The notes beneath the pieces were generated by a model. That model saw nothing but the letters and a program-made list of their open reading frames with translations, was not told the DNA's origin and did no database searches. The position numbers and the translations under genes were made by a program. This document shows positions 25,180 through 33,717 of a stretch of DNA of 50,628 nucleotides, piece after piece; position 1 is the stretch's first letter; each line of letters starts with the position of its first letter. The DNA comes from Arthrobacter sp. (GTDB lineage: Bacteria; Actinomycetota; Actinomycetes; Actinomycetales; Micrococcaceae): NCBI RefSeq assembly GCF_031179985.1, contig NZ_JAPSHJ010000026.1, positions 1-50,628 on the forward strand, in the 5' to 3' direction.

Positions 25180-26256
25180 TCAGCCGTGCAGCCGCCGGTA
25201 GCTCGCAGCCGCAGCAGGATGAAGCGGCACCCCTGCAGTGTTGATCAGTGTTTCCGTGCTGAGAAACTGCACGCCAAGACTGGACTGGGGAATGAGTTCC
25301 CGGGCATGACCAACCAGCAGCTCCACCGTTTTCGTCACCGTCTGGTCCCCTAGATCGCGCCGGCAGAGGAGCAGGTTCGCCACCCCGACAGTCCCTACCG
25401 CAGGAGTCCCTTCATAACTGCCTTCCGGGATGAGGACCCGATCGTAAAAGGCACCAAATTCGGCACGCATGGCGGGGATGAGGTCTGAGAGGTCAAGGAA
25501 CCGGAGGCCGAGGTCTCCGTTTGCTGCGGTAATGGCCGCAGTGGGTACTCCACCGGACCACAGCATGGCGTCGATGGAACCTTCCCGGAGTGCAGCGAGT
25601 CCTGCGTTGAGGCCCAAGGTTAGCTCCTTTACAGGGGCTGGCTCTTTCATAGGCTCAGGGGATGGAGGGTTGCTGGAGGAAGAGCCACCGGACGGGCCTC
25701 CCAGCCCGGCTGCCTGGATAATCCGGTGGGCGGTGAATGCCGTTCCGGATCCCTTGGCGCCGATGGCTGCCGTCTTGCCAGCCAGATCCATCAAGGTCCG
25801 GATGCCGCTGTCCCGCCGCACCACGCAGTGCACATAATTCTCGTAGACCTTCCCGAGGGCCACTATCCGCCCCGGGCTCCCGTGATCTGTGTTCGGCCCT
25901 GCTTCGGCGGACGCTTGCTCTACTGCCGCATCGGCAAGCGCGACGGCAAAGTGTGCCTCCCCGGCAATCAGCCGGGCGATGTTTTCGAGACTGCCTCCAG
26001 TGGTCATAGGGACGGCATTATGGGCAACACCATGGCGCTGCAGCGATTCCGCAAGCAAGGTGGAAAATTCAAGGTAGAAGCCGCCGGGCTCACCACCCGC
26101 CACCGTCAGGTTTTCCGGAATCTCCTCGGGACCGCAGCCGCCCAGGGCCGGAAGGATCAGCCCTGCAAGCCCCAAGGCCACCCCGGTCTGGAGCACTGTA
26201 CGCCGCGACAGTTGCAGATCGGCCTGCCTGAGGTGGCTGCCCGCGAGGTTACGCAT
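25180..26256 (-). CDS. TAXI-family solute-binding lipoprotein
   Basis: A 358-residue TRAP-associated (TAXI) binding protein. A twin-arginine-like SRRTVLQTGVALGLAG precedes a lipobox ending LGGC near residue 41. The mature part has AGGEPGGFYLEFSTLLAESL and MTTGGSLENIARLIAGEA, the usual first-domain motifs, and AAIGAKGSGTAFTAHRI. An insertion of Pro, Ser and Glu residues (about 205-222) interrupts the fold. No TRAP membrane subunit is nearby. The gene overlaps the kinase stop by eight bases, so the protein is more likely a ligand-binding partner of the kinase than part of a transporter. Confidence 0.87.
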   Translation of the reverse strand: MRNLAGSHLRQADLQLSRRTVLQTGVALGLAGLILPALGGCGPEEIPENLTVAGGEPGGFYLEFSTLLAESLQRHGVAHNAVPMTTGGSLENIARLIAGEAHFAVALADAAVEQASAEAGPNTDHGSPGRIVALGKVYENYVHCVVRRDSGIRTLMDLAGKTAAIGAKGSGTAFTAHRIIQAAGLGGPSGGSSSSNPPSPEPMKEPAPVKELTLGLNAGLAALREGSIDAMLWSGGVPTAAITAANGDLGLRFLDLSDLIPAMRAEFGAFYDRVLIPEGSYEGTPAVGTVGVANLLLCRRDLGDQTVTKTVELLVGHARELIPQSSLGVQFLSTETLINTAGVPLHPAAAASYRRLHG

Positions 26257-27676
26257 GGGCTGACCCGTCCGTTGGACCCGTGAAGGGAAATTCGAGGCGG
26301 GCGACCAAACCGCGTGGATCCCCTTGCGCCAGTCTCAGGCTCCCGCCATTGGCGCCTGCAAGCCGGGACACGATGGCCATGCCCAGTCCGTTACCGCTCA
26401 GATGCCGGTGTTGGGGGGAGCGCCAGAACCGGCCGAGGGAGGCCGTCCGCTCATCCTCTGAAAGGCCGGGGCCGTCGTCGGCGATATGGATGACCAGCTT
26501 CCGGGGGAGGCTGCGGACGCCTGCCGTGATTTTTGCGCCGGGAGCATACTTGATCGCGTTGTTCAGAAGCTCACCCACCATTTCCGCCAGTTCCGTGGCG
26601 TTGCACGCGAGCTCAACTGATCTCTCCGGAGCCTCCAGAATTATCCGGCATCCTGCCCGTCGAGCCGCGGGGCCTGCCCTTTCGACTTCCTCCTGCAGCA
26701 CCACCCAAGGATCAATAACGGCTTCGGCCTGGGGGAGAGCCTGGCCGATTGTGCGACTGGCTATCCCTTCAGAGGCACGGTGTTCGGCCGCTGCAAGTTT
26801 CAGGACGCCGTCGAGGATGGTTTCCACGCGTTCCAGCTCGTGCACCACTCCTGTCACCGCTGACTTTTCGGCGCTGTTCCGCAGTTCGAGCTCGAGCAGA
26901 TCGATCCGCAGCCTCAGGGCTCCCACCGGGTTACGCAGCTGATGCGAGGTGTCGGCAATGAGCTGGCGCTGGGACTCGATGCTTTCCGTGACCGTCTCCG
27001 CCATGGTGGTGAAGGAGTGGCTCAGTTCCCGCAGCTCCGGGGGGCCGTCTTCCGGGAGTTGGCTGGTCTTCCCCGTGGCCGCAAGTTCCCCTACCGCGGT
27101 GTTCAGGCGATGAATCGGGCGCAGTACCCAGCCTGTTACCCTGCTGGCCAAGAGGAGAAGGATGGCCTCCAAGCCTGCTGCTCCGAGTCCGACGGCAAGC
27201 CAGCGTTCGCGCAGCTTCTGCCTTGCGGTGTCCTGATTTACTTCGAGGACGGCTTCACCGAGGACCTGGTTCGCGCTGCCGAACGATCTTGAGATCACCT
27301 CGGAGCCGCTTTCAAAGGGAAGAAGGGGTGGCAGGGTTGTGTCGGTCAGATTCAGGCTTGCGCTGGCTACGGCGTTGCGGACATCGAGGCGATCCTCATC
27401 CAAGTTTCCGGACCGCAGCGTCCTGTCCTGGAGCCGGATGATGATGCCCTCATTGTAGAGCTCGAAGTACCGGTCCATCTCCCTCTGCAGCTTGGTGAAG
27501 TCGCCGTCCAGGGTTGTGTCGGAAGCAAGCTGGGCGAAGCGGTTGAGCGACGAAACCCTGTTGATCTGGAGTTCCTGCGTCAGCTCCCTGCTGGAAGACG
27601 TCACCAGGGCGTAGGACACCCCGATCACCATGAGCAAGGACAGCAGGCTCAGGACACCGAGCACCCGGAACCTCAT
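26249..27676 (-). CDS. Sensor histidine kinase (TctE/OmpR-partner type)
   Basis: A 475-residue membrane kinase. A transmembrane helix (about 7-27), an extracellular sensor of about 130 residues, a second helix (about 163-183) and a HAMP region lead into the HisKA box ADTSHQLRNPVGALRLR, with the phosphoryl-accepting His near 245. The ATPase domain shows ELLNNAIKYAPGAKI, DDGPGLSEDER and NGLGMAIVSRLA. It overlaps the regulator gene (ATGA) and the TAXI gene, so the three proteins are made from one message. TctE-type kinases respond to carboxylates; the ligand here is unknown. Confidence 0.92.
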   Translation of the reverse strand: MRFRVLGVLSLLSLLMVIGVSYALVTSSSRELTQELQINRVSSLNRFAQLASDTTLDGDFTKLQREMDRYFELYNEGIIIRLQDRTLRSGNLDEDRLDVRNAVASASLNLTDTTLPPLLPFESGSEVISRSFGSANQVLGEAVLEVNQDTARQKLRERWLAVGLGAAGLEAILLLLASRVTGWVLRPIHRLNTAVGELAATGKTSQLPEDGPPELRELSHSFTTMAETVTESIESQRQLIADTSHQLRNPVGALRLRIDLLELELRNSAEKSAVTGVVHELERVETILDGVLKLAAAEHRASEGIASRTIGQALPQAEAVIDPWVVLQEEVERAGPAARRAGCRIILEAPERSVELACNATELAEMVGELLNNAIKYAPGAKITAGVRSLPRKLVIHIADDGPGLSEDERTASLGRFWRSPQHRHLSGNGLGMAIVSRLAGANGGSLRLAQGDPRGLVARLEFPFTGPTDGSAHA

Positions 27677-28341
27677 GCCGGTTCCGCTTCAATCCGGTAC
27701 CCCACACCCCGAACATTGATGATGAAGCCGGGCAGGTCCAGCTTCGCCCGCAGGCCAGTCAGGTGGACGTCAAGGCTGCGAGAGGAGGCCATAAAGGCGT
27801 CGCCCCAGAGGACATCAAGGATTTGTTCCCTCGTGACCACCGACCCCGCATGCCGGGCCAGCAGGGCGAGGAGATCAAACTCAGTGGCTGTCAAAGCGAG
27901 TACACGGGATCCGACGGAGGCCACGCGGCGGTCGAGGTCGATGTCGAGCTCTCCTACCGCCAGAGTCCGGCTCCGCGCGCCGTTCGTCCACGCCACCCGC
28001 CTGGTGACGGCTTCGATTCTGGCCAGCAGTTCCACGAGTTTCACCGGTTTGACCAGGTAGTCATCGGCGCCGAGCCGAAGGCCCAACACCACGCTCCGCT
28101 CATCGTCCCGGGCAGTGAGGATCAGAATAGGGCACCGGGTCACCTGACGGAGCTTTCGAAGGACGTCGAGTCCGTCAAGATCCGGCAGTCCAAGGTCCAG
28201 GAGGATGACGTCGAAGTTCCGGTGGACCAGCAGAGCGTCTGTTCCACGGGAAACCCTGGCTGCCTTGTGCCCGGCTGAGACCACGGCCGCTTCGAGCGCA
28301 GACGCCATGGCGTCGTCATCCTCGACGATGAGCAATTCCAT
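27673..28341 (-). CDS. OmpR-family response regulator
   Basis: A 222-residue regulator with a receiver domain (about 1-118; acidic pocket EDDD at 7-10, phospho-Asp in ILLDLGLPDLDG, lysine in DDYLVKPVKL) and an OmpR winged-helix domain (LALTATEFDLLALLAR, then GYRIEA at the end). It is the first gene of the regulator-kinase-TAXI operon and is divergent from the Nramp-like gene. Direct repeats at 28405-28437 in the shared region are a plausible binding site. The natural target is probably the divergent transporter. Confidence 0.92.
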   Translation of the reverse strand: MELLIVEDDDAMASALEAAVVSAGHKAARVSRGTDALLVHRNFDVILLDLGLPDLDGLDVLRKLRQVTRCPILILTARDDERSVVLGLRLGADDYLVKPVKLVELLARIEAVTRRVAWTNGARSRTLAVGELDIDLDRRVASVGSRVLALTATEFDLLALLARHAGSVVTREQILDVLWGDAFMASSRSLDVHLTGLRAKLDLPGFIINVRGVGYRIEAEPA

Positions 28342-28404
28342 GGCCTGGATCCCTTTTCAGCCGGGTGAGCACGTGCAGACCACATCGTAGGTGCAACCTG
28401 CCCC

Positions 28405-28437
28405 CATTATCTAAGTCCGGAGCCGGCATTACCTAAG
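28405..28437. promoter_or_regulatory. Direct repeats, candidate response-regulator site
   Basis: CATTATCTAAG (28405-28415) and CATTACCTAAG (28427-28437) are direct repeats 22 bases apart, two helical turns, in the divergent region between the response regulator and the Nramp-like gene. OmpR-family regulators bind direct repeats on one DNA face. Binding is inferred. Confidence 0.5.
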
Positions 28438-28539
28438 GAAGTGTTAGGAAAGTGAAATTTATCTTGGAAGTGCTCCCCGTCACGCATAGCTTGGCTGGTG
28501 TCCTCATCTTCCGGGGACATTCAACGTCGAGGAGGAACC

Positions 28540-29901
28540 ATGAGCAACGATGCCATGGACAGCACCAACCCATCGGGAAAGCCGCTGATTACTGCTGACC
28601 AGCAGAGCGCGTCCGGCCTTGCGAGCCACGCGGACCGCACTGATGACGACGGTGGCCGCCCTGCCAAATGGCGAATTGTCGGCCCCGGGCTGGTTGTGGC
28701 CGCCACCGGTGTGGGTGCGGCTGACATGGTGGCCACCCTCGTGGCCGGTTCCCGCTTCGGATACGGGCTCTTCTGGGCAGTCATCGTTGGCGTGGTCCTG
28801 AAAATCATCCTTGTAGAAGGAGCAGGCCGCTACACTCTGGCAACCGGAAAAACGATCTTCGAGGGATGGCGCTCCCTCGGCAAATGGACTACTTGGTACT
28901 TTGGTCCCTACATCATGATCTGGGGCTTCGTATACGGGGCAACCGCCATGTCCTCCGCTGCCCTGCCCCTGGCAGCAGTGTTCCCCATCCTGCCGCTATG
29001 GGCGTGGGCCATCCTGATGGGCCTGGCCGGTTTTGCCATGGTGTGGTGGGGTAAGTACGCCACCTTCGAGAAGATCACCGCCGCTTTGGTGGGCCTGATG
29101 TTCATCACTGTTGTGGGCCTGGCCATCATTGCGGCGCCGAACATCCCCGAGATGCTCACCGGCTTGATTCCCATGATCCCGGAGGCAAAGGATGCCGTTT
29201 TCTACACGCTGGCGTTGGCCGGTGGGGTCGGCGGCACCATCACCCTTGCCGCGTACGGATACTGGCTGCGGGAGAAGGGCTGGTACACCCCCAAATGGAT
29301 GAAAGTCATGCGAATCGACAACTCGATGGCCTACGTCATGACCGGTATCTTCGTGATTGCCATGCTCATCGTGGGTGCCGAGGTTGTCCGCTCTGCTGGT
29401 GTTTCGCTCAGCGCGAGCGACGAAGGCCTGCTGGACCTCTACGATGTTCTGAAGGCAGAATACGGCGATACCGTGGGGGCAGGGTTCCTGATCGGTTTCT
29501 GGGCCGCTTCCTTCTCCTCCATCATTGGCGTCTGGAACGGTGTCTCCCTGATGTTTGCTGACTTCTGGGGCAACATGCGGGGTAAGGAATCAGGCCACCC
29601 GGATACCCGGGTGGGCGGAAAGTACTTCAAGTTCTACATCCTGTGGCTGACCTTCCCACCCATGATTCTCTTCGCCCTGGGCCAGCCCATCGGCCTGATC
29701 CTTGCGTATGGCGCACTGGGCGCACTGTTCATGCCGTTCCTCGCGCTGACCCTGCTGGGCTTGCTCAACGGCAAGAGGATCCCAAAGGTCTGGGCCAACA
29801 AGCTGCACACGAATATAGCGCTGGGGATCTGTGCCCTGCTGTTCGTCATCCTGGGGATCCGCCAGTTGTGGACGTCCCTCTCTCCGATCTTCGGCGGTTA
29901 G
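28540..29901 (+). CDS. Nramp-superfamily membrane transporter lacking the canonical metal motifs
   Basis: A 453-residue protein with about 11 transmembrane helices and an overall Nramp layout (GPGLVVAATGVGAADMVATL in helix 1, GAGRYTLATGKTIFEGW, and a late MPFLALTLLGLLNGKRIP run). The DPGN motif of helix 1 is replaced by VGAAD, and the MPH motif of helix 6 by GGVGGTITLA. These residues bind Mn/Fe in true Nramps, so the substrate is probably different. ATG at 28540 follows GGAGGA; an upstream GTG at 28498 lacks a good site. A strong terminator follows. It is divergent from the two-component/TAXI operon. Confidence 0.82.
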   Translation: MSNDAMDSTNPSGKPLITADQQSASGLASHADRTDDDGGRPAKWRIVGPGLVVAATGVGAADMVATLVAGSRFGYGLFWAVIVGVVLKIILVEGAGRYTLATGKTIFEGWRSLGKWTTWYFGPYIMIWGFVYGATAMSSAALPLAAVFPILPLWAWAILMGLAGFAMVWWGKYATFEKITAALVGLMFITVVGLAIIAAPNIPEMLTGLIPMIPEAKDAVFYTLALAGGVGGTITLAAYGYWLREKGWYTPKWMKVMRIDNSMAYVMTGIFVIAMLIVGAEVVRSAGVSLSASDEGLLDLYDVLKAEYGDTVGAGFLIGFWAASFSSIIGVWNGVSLMFADFWGNMRGKESGHPDTRVGGKYFKFYILWLTFPPMILFALGQPIGLILAYGALGALFMPFLALTLLGLLNGKRIPKVWANKLHTNIALGICALLFVILGIRQLWTSLSPIFGG

Positions 29902-29941
29902 CGGGTTAGCTGCCCAGCTCAAACCAAGAGCACGACTCAAA

Positions 29942-29985
29942 CGCAAGAGTACGACGGCGGGAACTCCCGCCGTCGTACTGTTGCG
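29942..29985. terminator. Long, near-perfect terminator hairpin
   Basis: Arms 29942-29962 and 29965-29985 pair over 21 bases with one mismatch (core ACGACGGCGGGA) around a two-base loop. It lies 40 bases after the transporter stop and just left of the convergent 91-residue gene, so it may end transcription from both sides. The core matches the terminator at 11274. Confidence 0.8.
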
Positions 29986-30007
29986 TTCCCAAGGTTGAGG
30001 CATGTGC

Positions 30008-30283
30008 CTATTGGTGGCCCACTTTTGTGGTGCCGAACATGAGGGTCTGCCGGCTGACGTCGTAGAAGACAGTATGGGCAGTGGACAGGAGATCCTGAAG
30101 GTTGTCGGCGTCGTCGGCTTCGATCGTCAGGACTTCCTCCCATGCCCCGGCGTCCAGCACCAGCTGGAGCGTCCACGTGCCACGTTTTCCGGCATCTCCG
30201 GCGATCCACGTGAACTGGTAGTGGCTAACCTGGCGCACCTTAATGCTGTCATCGGTCACAGGCTGTTTTGGAGTGGGGCTCAT
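30008..30283 (-). CDS. Conserved-looking small protein of unknown function
   Basis: A 91-residue soluble acidic protein starting with ATG preceded by GAGGA. The middle has HYQFTWIAGDAGKRGTWTL and AWEEVLTIEADDADNLQDLL, suggesting a small alpha/beta fold. No signal peptide, membrane segment or motif I recognise. It lies between a terminator on its 3' side and a 262-base gap on its 5' side in which I see nothing. Coding is supported by codon use and the ribosome site. Confidence 0.6.
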   Translation of the reverse strand: MSPTPKQPVTDDSIKVRQVSHYQFTWIAGDAGKRGTWTLQLVLDAGAWEEVLTIEADDADNLQDLLSTAHTVFYDVSRQTLMFGTTKVGHQ

Positions 30284-30545
30284 GGTTGTTCCTCACCGGC
30301 TGCACCCCAGTCGCACAGCCTCTTCGCTGGTCTCTTGCAGGTCCCGATCACCGCCGGCAGCCTCGTTCTGCCCTGCGGCCGGAGCATTAATGTAGCCCCG
30401 CCCCTGTGATCAATTAAATGCCTCGCCCAAGTCCCCTCGTGGCGTGCCGCGGCTGCCCACGAAGCCAGGACACAGTCGACCTTTGCATTTTCCCCGTGAA
30501 AAGAGTCGTTCAGCGACCACCGACAATTTAGCCGGGCGGCAACAC

Positions 30546-30905
30546 CTACGTTCCAGGCACCTCGACGCCGGGGACCTCAACCCCCGGGGCAAGGTCGGAC
30601 GACGGCGTGAGCCTCCAACGACCGCTGGCCGGTTCGTGGCTGATGACAGTGGAGAAGCCGCCGTTGCCTGCCGCGTCCATCGCCTTGAGTAAGGCGTCGA
30701 GCATCTGGCGTGCGTGCTCCATTCTTTCGGCCATGGTTCCCTCAAGGTCGCTGTCATCGATGAGGGGGTGGGCCTTGCCACCCGCAACTACTTTCACCGA
30801 ATATCCCATTTCCTCGTGGAGGGAACCACGGGAACAACCGATTTCAGTGACCTTATCTGCCCGAACCAAACCGTTGCTGATGGTGCGGAGCCACACATCA
30901 CCCAT
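30546..30905 (-). CDS. Small protein of unknown function with a repetitive tail
   Basis: A 119-residue protein starting at an ATG with AAGGA seven bases upstream. The body (MGDVWLRTISNGLVRADKV, then ARQMLDALLKAMDAAGNGG) has no signal peptide and resembles no family I can name. The C-terminus repeats the pentapeptide GVEVP twice. Alternating strands and helices suggest a soluble fold. Its neighbours give no hint of role. Confidence 0.6.
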   Translation of the reverse strand: MGDVWLRTISNGLVRADKVTEIGCSRGSLHEEMGYSVKVVAGGKAHPLIDDSDLEGTMAERMEHARQMLDALLKAMDAAGNGGFSTVISHEPASGRWRLTPSSDLAPGVEVPGVEVPGT

Positions 30906-31317
30906 TGCTCATCCTTTGGTCTAGCTACCAAACGCAACTCATCCCCAAGCACACGGTAGCCCTGAAAGTCGTGCCACCGCATCCCCGGCGGAGAAGCGCC
31001 TTTGCCTTCGGGCCCCTGGGGCTCCGGCCCCAACAAAACCAAGCGGTCGACGCCGGAACTTTTCGATGTCGATATCTTGTGTATAAATTGCGCAAATTAA
31101 GCTCAATTAGTTTGGCAGAAGATGATCTCATTTTGGCAATTTGCTTCATAAGATTTGAGTTTTGGATGTAAGACTCAGGCGAAATGTGTGGCCAAAAAGA
31201 CCTATAGGGATGAATTTATGCGCGTTGGGGCAAATTGTCATGTTGAATTATGCGTGAAAGCCGCGATCCCTGCATTTGATGCTTAGGGGCGGACGCTATC
31301 GATCAGCCGGTGATTCG
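30906..31317. other. Gene-free stretch with an AT-rich island before the glycosyltransferase gene
   Basis: About 410 bases without a convincing gene. From about 31046 to 31260 the sequence is clearly richer in A and T than its surroundings, with GTATAAATTG near 31080 and several TTTGGCA/CAAATT runs. It probably holds the promoter and leader of the glycosyltransferase gene. I recognise no riboswitch and no clear terminator in it. Short frames here have poor codon use. Confidence 0.5.
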
Positions 31318-32367
31318 ATGATTACCGTACTGGTTCCGGCGCACAATGAGGCCGCGGGTATCGGGGAGACTATCAAATCCCTGACAGGGCAGACCTGCGT
31401 GCCTCACCGGGTAATAGTTATAGCAGACAACTGCACTGACGACACCGAGGCGATCGCCTTGGCTCACGGAGCCGAAGTGATCAGGACTGTGGGCAACACT
31501 GACAAGAAGGCCGGCGCCCTCAACTTCGCGCTTGCGGGCATCCTTACTGGCTTGGCACCGGATGATCTTGTCCTGGTGCAGGACGCGGACTCGCAGCTCG
31601 CCCCGGACTTCATTGAAAGGGCCATCGGCCACCTGTTCGCCGATCCGTTTCTCGGCGCCGTGGGTGGTGTGTTCAGCGGAGCAACCGGCGGTGGCTTTGT
31701 GGGTCATCTGCAGCGCAACGAGTATGCCAGGTATGCGAGGGATGTTAGACGGCTCAACGGGAAATGCCTCGTTGTCACCGGCACGGCGGCGCTCTTCCGG
31801 GTGCTGACCCTTGAACACGTCGTGGAGGCGAGGCTGGACGGAACCCTCCCCCCGGGCAACGGCTGGGGCGGGGTGTACGACACCACCGTGCTGACCGAGG
31901 ACAATGAGCTCTCCTTCGCATTGCTGACCCTTGGCTACAGGATCAAGTCGCCGGCGGACTGCACCCTGGTCACAGAGATCATGCCCTCCTGGCGGGAACT
32001 GTGGGGACAAAGGCTTCGGTGGAAGCGCGGAGCTGTGGAGAACTGCGTCCAATACGGCTGGACCAAAGTCACGCGGCCCTATTGGGGACGGCAACTCCTG
32101 GCAATGACTGGTGTCCTGGTGACCCTTACTTACTTTGGCACGATCGCGTTTGCACTGGGCACGGGATCCGGGTTGCACCTGCACCCCTTCTGGGTCGCCG
32201 TGACCGGTGTCTTTGTGATCGAACGTGTAGTAACAGTGCGGCTCAGAGGATGGAAATACATGCTTGCCGCCGCAACGATGTACGAACTGGTGATCGACCT
32301 GTTTTTGCAGGTGGTCCACTCGAAGGCCTATTTAGATGCAGCCCTGAACAACAAGAAAGCTTGGTAG
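31318..32367 (+). CDS. Family 2 glycosyltransferase, processive membrane type
   Basis: A 349-residue GT2 enzyme likely to polymerise or extend a polysaccharide at the cytoplasmic membrane. ITVLVPAHNEAAGIGETI opens the GT-A fold; VQDADSQLAPDF has the metal-binding DxD, TEDNELSFALL the catalytic base, and GQRLRWKRGAVEN the Q/RxxRW acceptor motif of processive synthases. Three hydrophobic segments (about 263-345) form the C-terminal membrane part, with no N-terminal helices. ATG at 31318 has GGTG upstream. The small LAXTG-tail protein follows eight bases later, so the two are one operon. The polymer is unknown. Confidence 0.87.
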   Translation: MITVLVPAHNEAAGIGETIKSLTGQTCVPHRVIVIADNCTDDTEAIALAHGAEVIRTVGNTDKKAGALNFALAGILTGLAPDDLVLVQDADSQLAPDFIERAIGHLFADPFLGAVGGVFSGATGGGFVGHLQRNEYARYARDVRRLNGKCLVVTGTAALFRVLTLEHVVEARLDGTLPPGNGWGGVYDTTVLTEDNELSFALLTLGYRIKSPADCTLVTEIMPSWRELWGQRLRWKRGAVENCVQYGWTKVTRPYWGRQLLAMTGVLVTLTYFGTIAFALGTGSGLHLHPFWVAVTGVFVIERVVTVRLRGWKYMLAAATMYELVIDLFLQVVHSKAYLDAALNNKKAW

Positions 32368-32375
32368 AGAGATTT

Positions 32376-32543
32376 ATGTATAACAACGCAGCGGCCCCGG
32401 CAGCAGCAGGAGCAGGCGCCGGAACACTGGCATTGACTGGCGCCGGGGATATCCTCTGGCTTGGTTTGGCAGCCTTTGCCATGGTTGCCCTGGGTGCGGC
32501 GATCAAGCGCATTGTTCCTGTGAAAGCCAAGTCTGAGGGCTGA
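32376..32543 (+). CDS. 55-residue membrane protein with an LAXTG-type sorting signal
   Basis: The protein has a short Ala/Gly-rich head, then LALTG, a hydrophobic helix of about 20 residues (ILWLGLAAFAMVALGAAI) and a basic tail (KRIVPVKAKSEG). This is the exact build of a cell-wall sorting signal, and LAXTG is the motif used by class E sortases of actinobacteria. There is no signal peptide and almost no mature protein, which is unusual. It starts eight bases after the glycosyltransferase stop. It could be a sortase substrate peptide or a small partner subunit of the glycosyltransferase. Confidence 0.72.
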   Translation: MYNNAAAPAAAGAGAGTLALTGAGDILWLGLAAFAMVALGAAIKRIVPVKAKSEG

Positions 32544-32556
32544 TCAGCAAACCAGC

Positions 32557-33717
32557 TCAGGACCTGCCCGGGGTCGCCACGAAGCGCTTAGCCCCGGGCA
32601 GTTGCTTGTACACCAATTCTTCCAAGGCTTTGATGGTCACAGTGTTTGAGCATCCGGCCGTATCACAAACCTGATAAGTATTAGTGGCGCTTCCCTTGAA
32701 CTTGTTGATGTAGCTGCCGGTGTTGGGCACAGTGCTCTTGACGCCGTTCACCAGCAGAGTGACCGTGGTTCCGGTGGCACCTGTCCAGCGCACGGTGGTG
32801 TTGTTGACGCCTTTGACTTTTGCGTTCACGGCACTCAGCTTGATGGCCGAGACCGGAGCAGGTTTCACGCCTGCAGGTGTGAAGGAGAAGTCCCGGATGA
32901 CCACCGACTCCGGTTTGATGTGGGCAGGATCGCCTCCGCCGCCGCCAGTCACCCACAGATTGAAGTGGATTTGTTCCTTGGCGGGCTTGGGAACCGTGGT
33001 TCCTTGCAGAATGGTCCGTTTCAACAACGGCCCTGCATACCCTTGACCGGCATAGGTTTCGAAGGTCAGTTTGCCAGGCTCCCAGACCATCTTGTGGGTG
33101 AGGATGGGATCGCTGGTGGTGTCAAAAACTACAGTATTGTTCCCCTGCCCTGGCGGCTTGCTCGCATCGAACCAGTAGCCATGGCCCTGGGTTACGGGCC
33201 AGGATTCGCCGTAGCTTGCTCCGCCTCCCCAGGCAGACGCTTCACAAAGGTCAATCTCGTTGTAGCCCGGCGCAGCAAGAGGATCGTAAGTAAACAGGCA
33301 CCCCCACACGACTTCCTTTTGGAGAAGGCTCACGTTCTTCTCCACTGTGGTGCTGTATGTTCCGTAGCCGAAGCCCTGGCGTGTGGACTGGAATTCTGCC
33401 CCCACCGGAGCGCCACCAGTAGGATTCGTGACGCTCATGGTGATGTGGCCGTTGGTGTCGGGATTGCTGACATTGCTGGCACTGAACAGCTTGTTGTACT
33501 GCGGCGCCCCACCCCAGAATCTCTTCTCCCAGTTGAAGCCCTTCCACGCGAAGCTTCCTGCCGCCCCGGGATCTGATGACATCGGGGTCGTATCTGCCGC
33601 TTGGGAAGAACTCACAACGGTAAGCATAGTGAGGCCGGAAACCAGAACCACTGCCAAGGGTCTGACCAACCGCGAAGACCTGAGACCGGACAAACGGGAC
33701 CTAAAAAAAGACGACAT
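32557..33717 (-). CDS. Secreted GH16-like beta-glucan hydrolase with C-terminal FN3-like domain
   Basis: A 386-residue exported protein. A basic N-terminus with a hydrophobic core ends at SSSQA near residue 40, a likely signal-peptidase site. The concanavalin-fold catalytic domain (about 50-275) contains YNEIDLCEASAW, the ExDxxE acid triad of GH16. A C-terminal FN3-like domain (about 285-365) has the cysteine pair CDTAGC. It may trim a beta-glucan at the surface. It converges with the glycosyltransferase operon, 13 bases apart, suggesting related polysaccharide work. GH16 specificity cannot be read from sequence alone. Confidence 0.82.
   Translation of the reverse strand: MSSFFRSRLSGLRSSRLVRPLAVVLVSGLTMLTVVSSSQAADTTPMSSDPGAAGSFAWKGFNWEKRFWGGAPQYNKLFSASNVSNPDTNGHITMSVTNPTGGAPVGAEFQSTRQGFGYGTYSTTVEKNVSLLQKEVVWGCLFTYDPLAAPGYNEIDLCEASAWGGGASYGESWPVTQGHGYWFDASKPPGQGNNTVVFDTTSDPILTHKMVWEPGKLTFETYAGQGYAGPLLKRTILQGTTVPKPAKEQIHFNLWVTGGGGGDPAHIKPESVVIRDFSFTPAGVKPAPVSAIKLSAVNAKVKGVNNTTVRWTGATGTTVTLLVNGVKSTVPNTGSYINKFKGSATNTYQVCDTAGCSNTVTIKALEELVYKQLPGAKRFVATPGRS

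Noticed and set aside
30925..31149. A 74-residue minus-strand frame before the glycosyltransferase gene
   Set aside because: Codon use is unlike genuine genes here, it lies in the AT-rich island, and no fold or ribosome site is visible.
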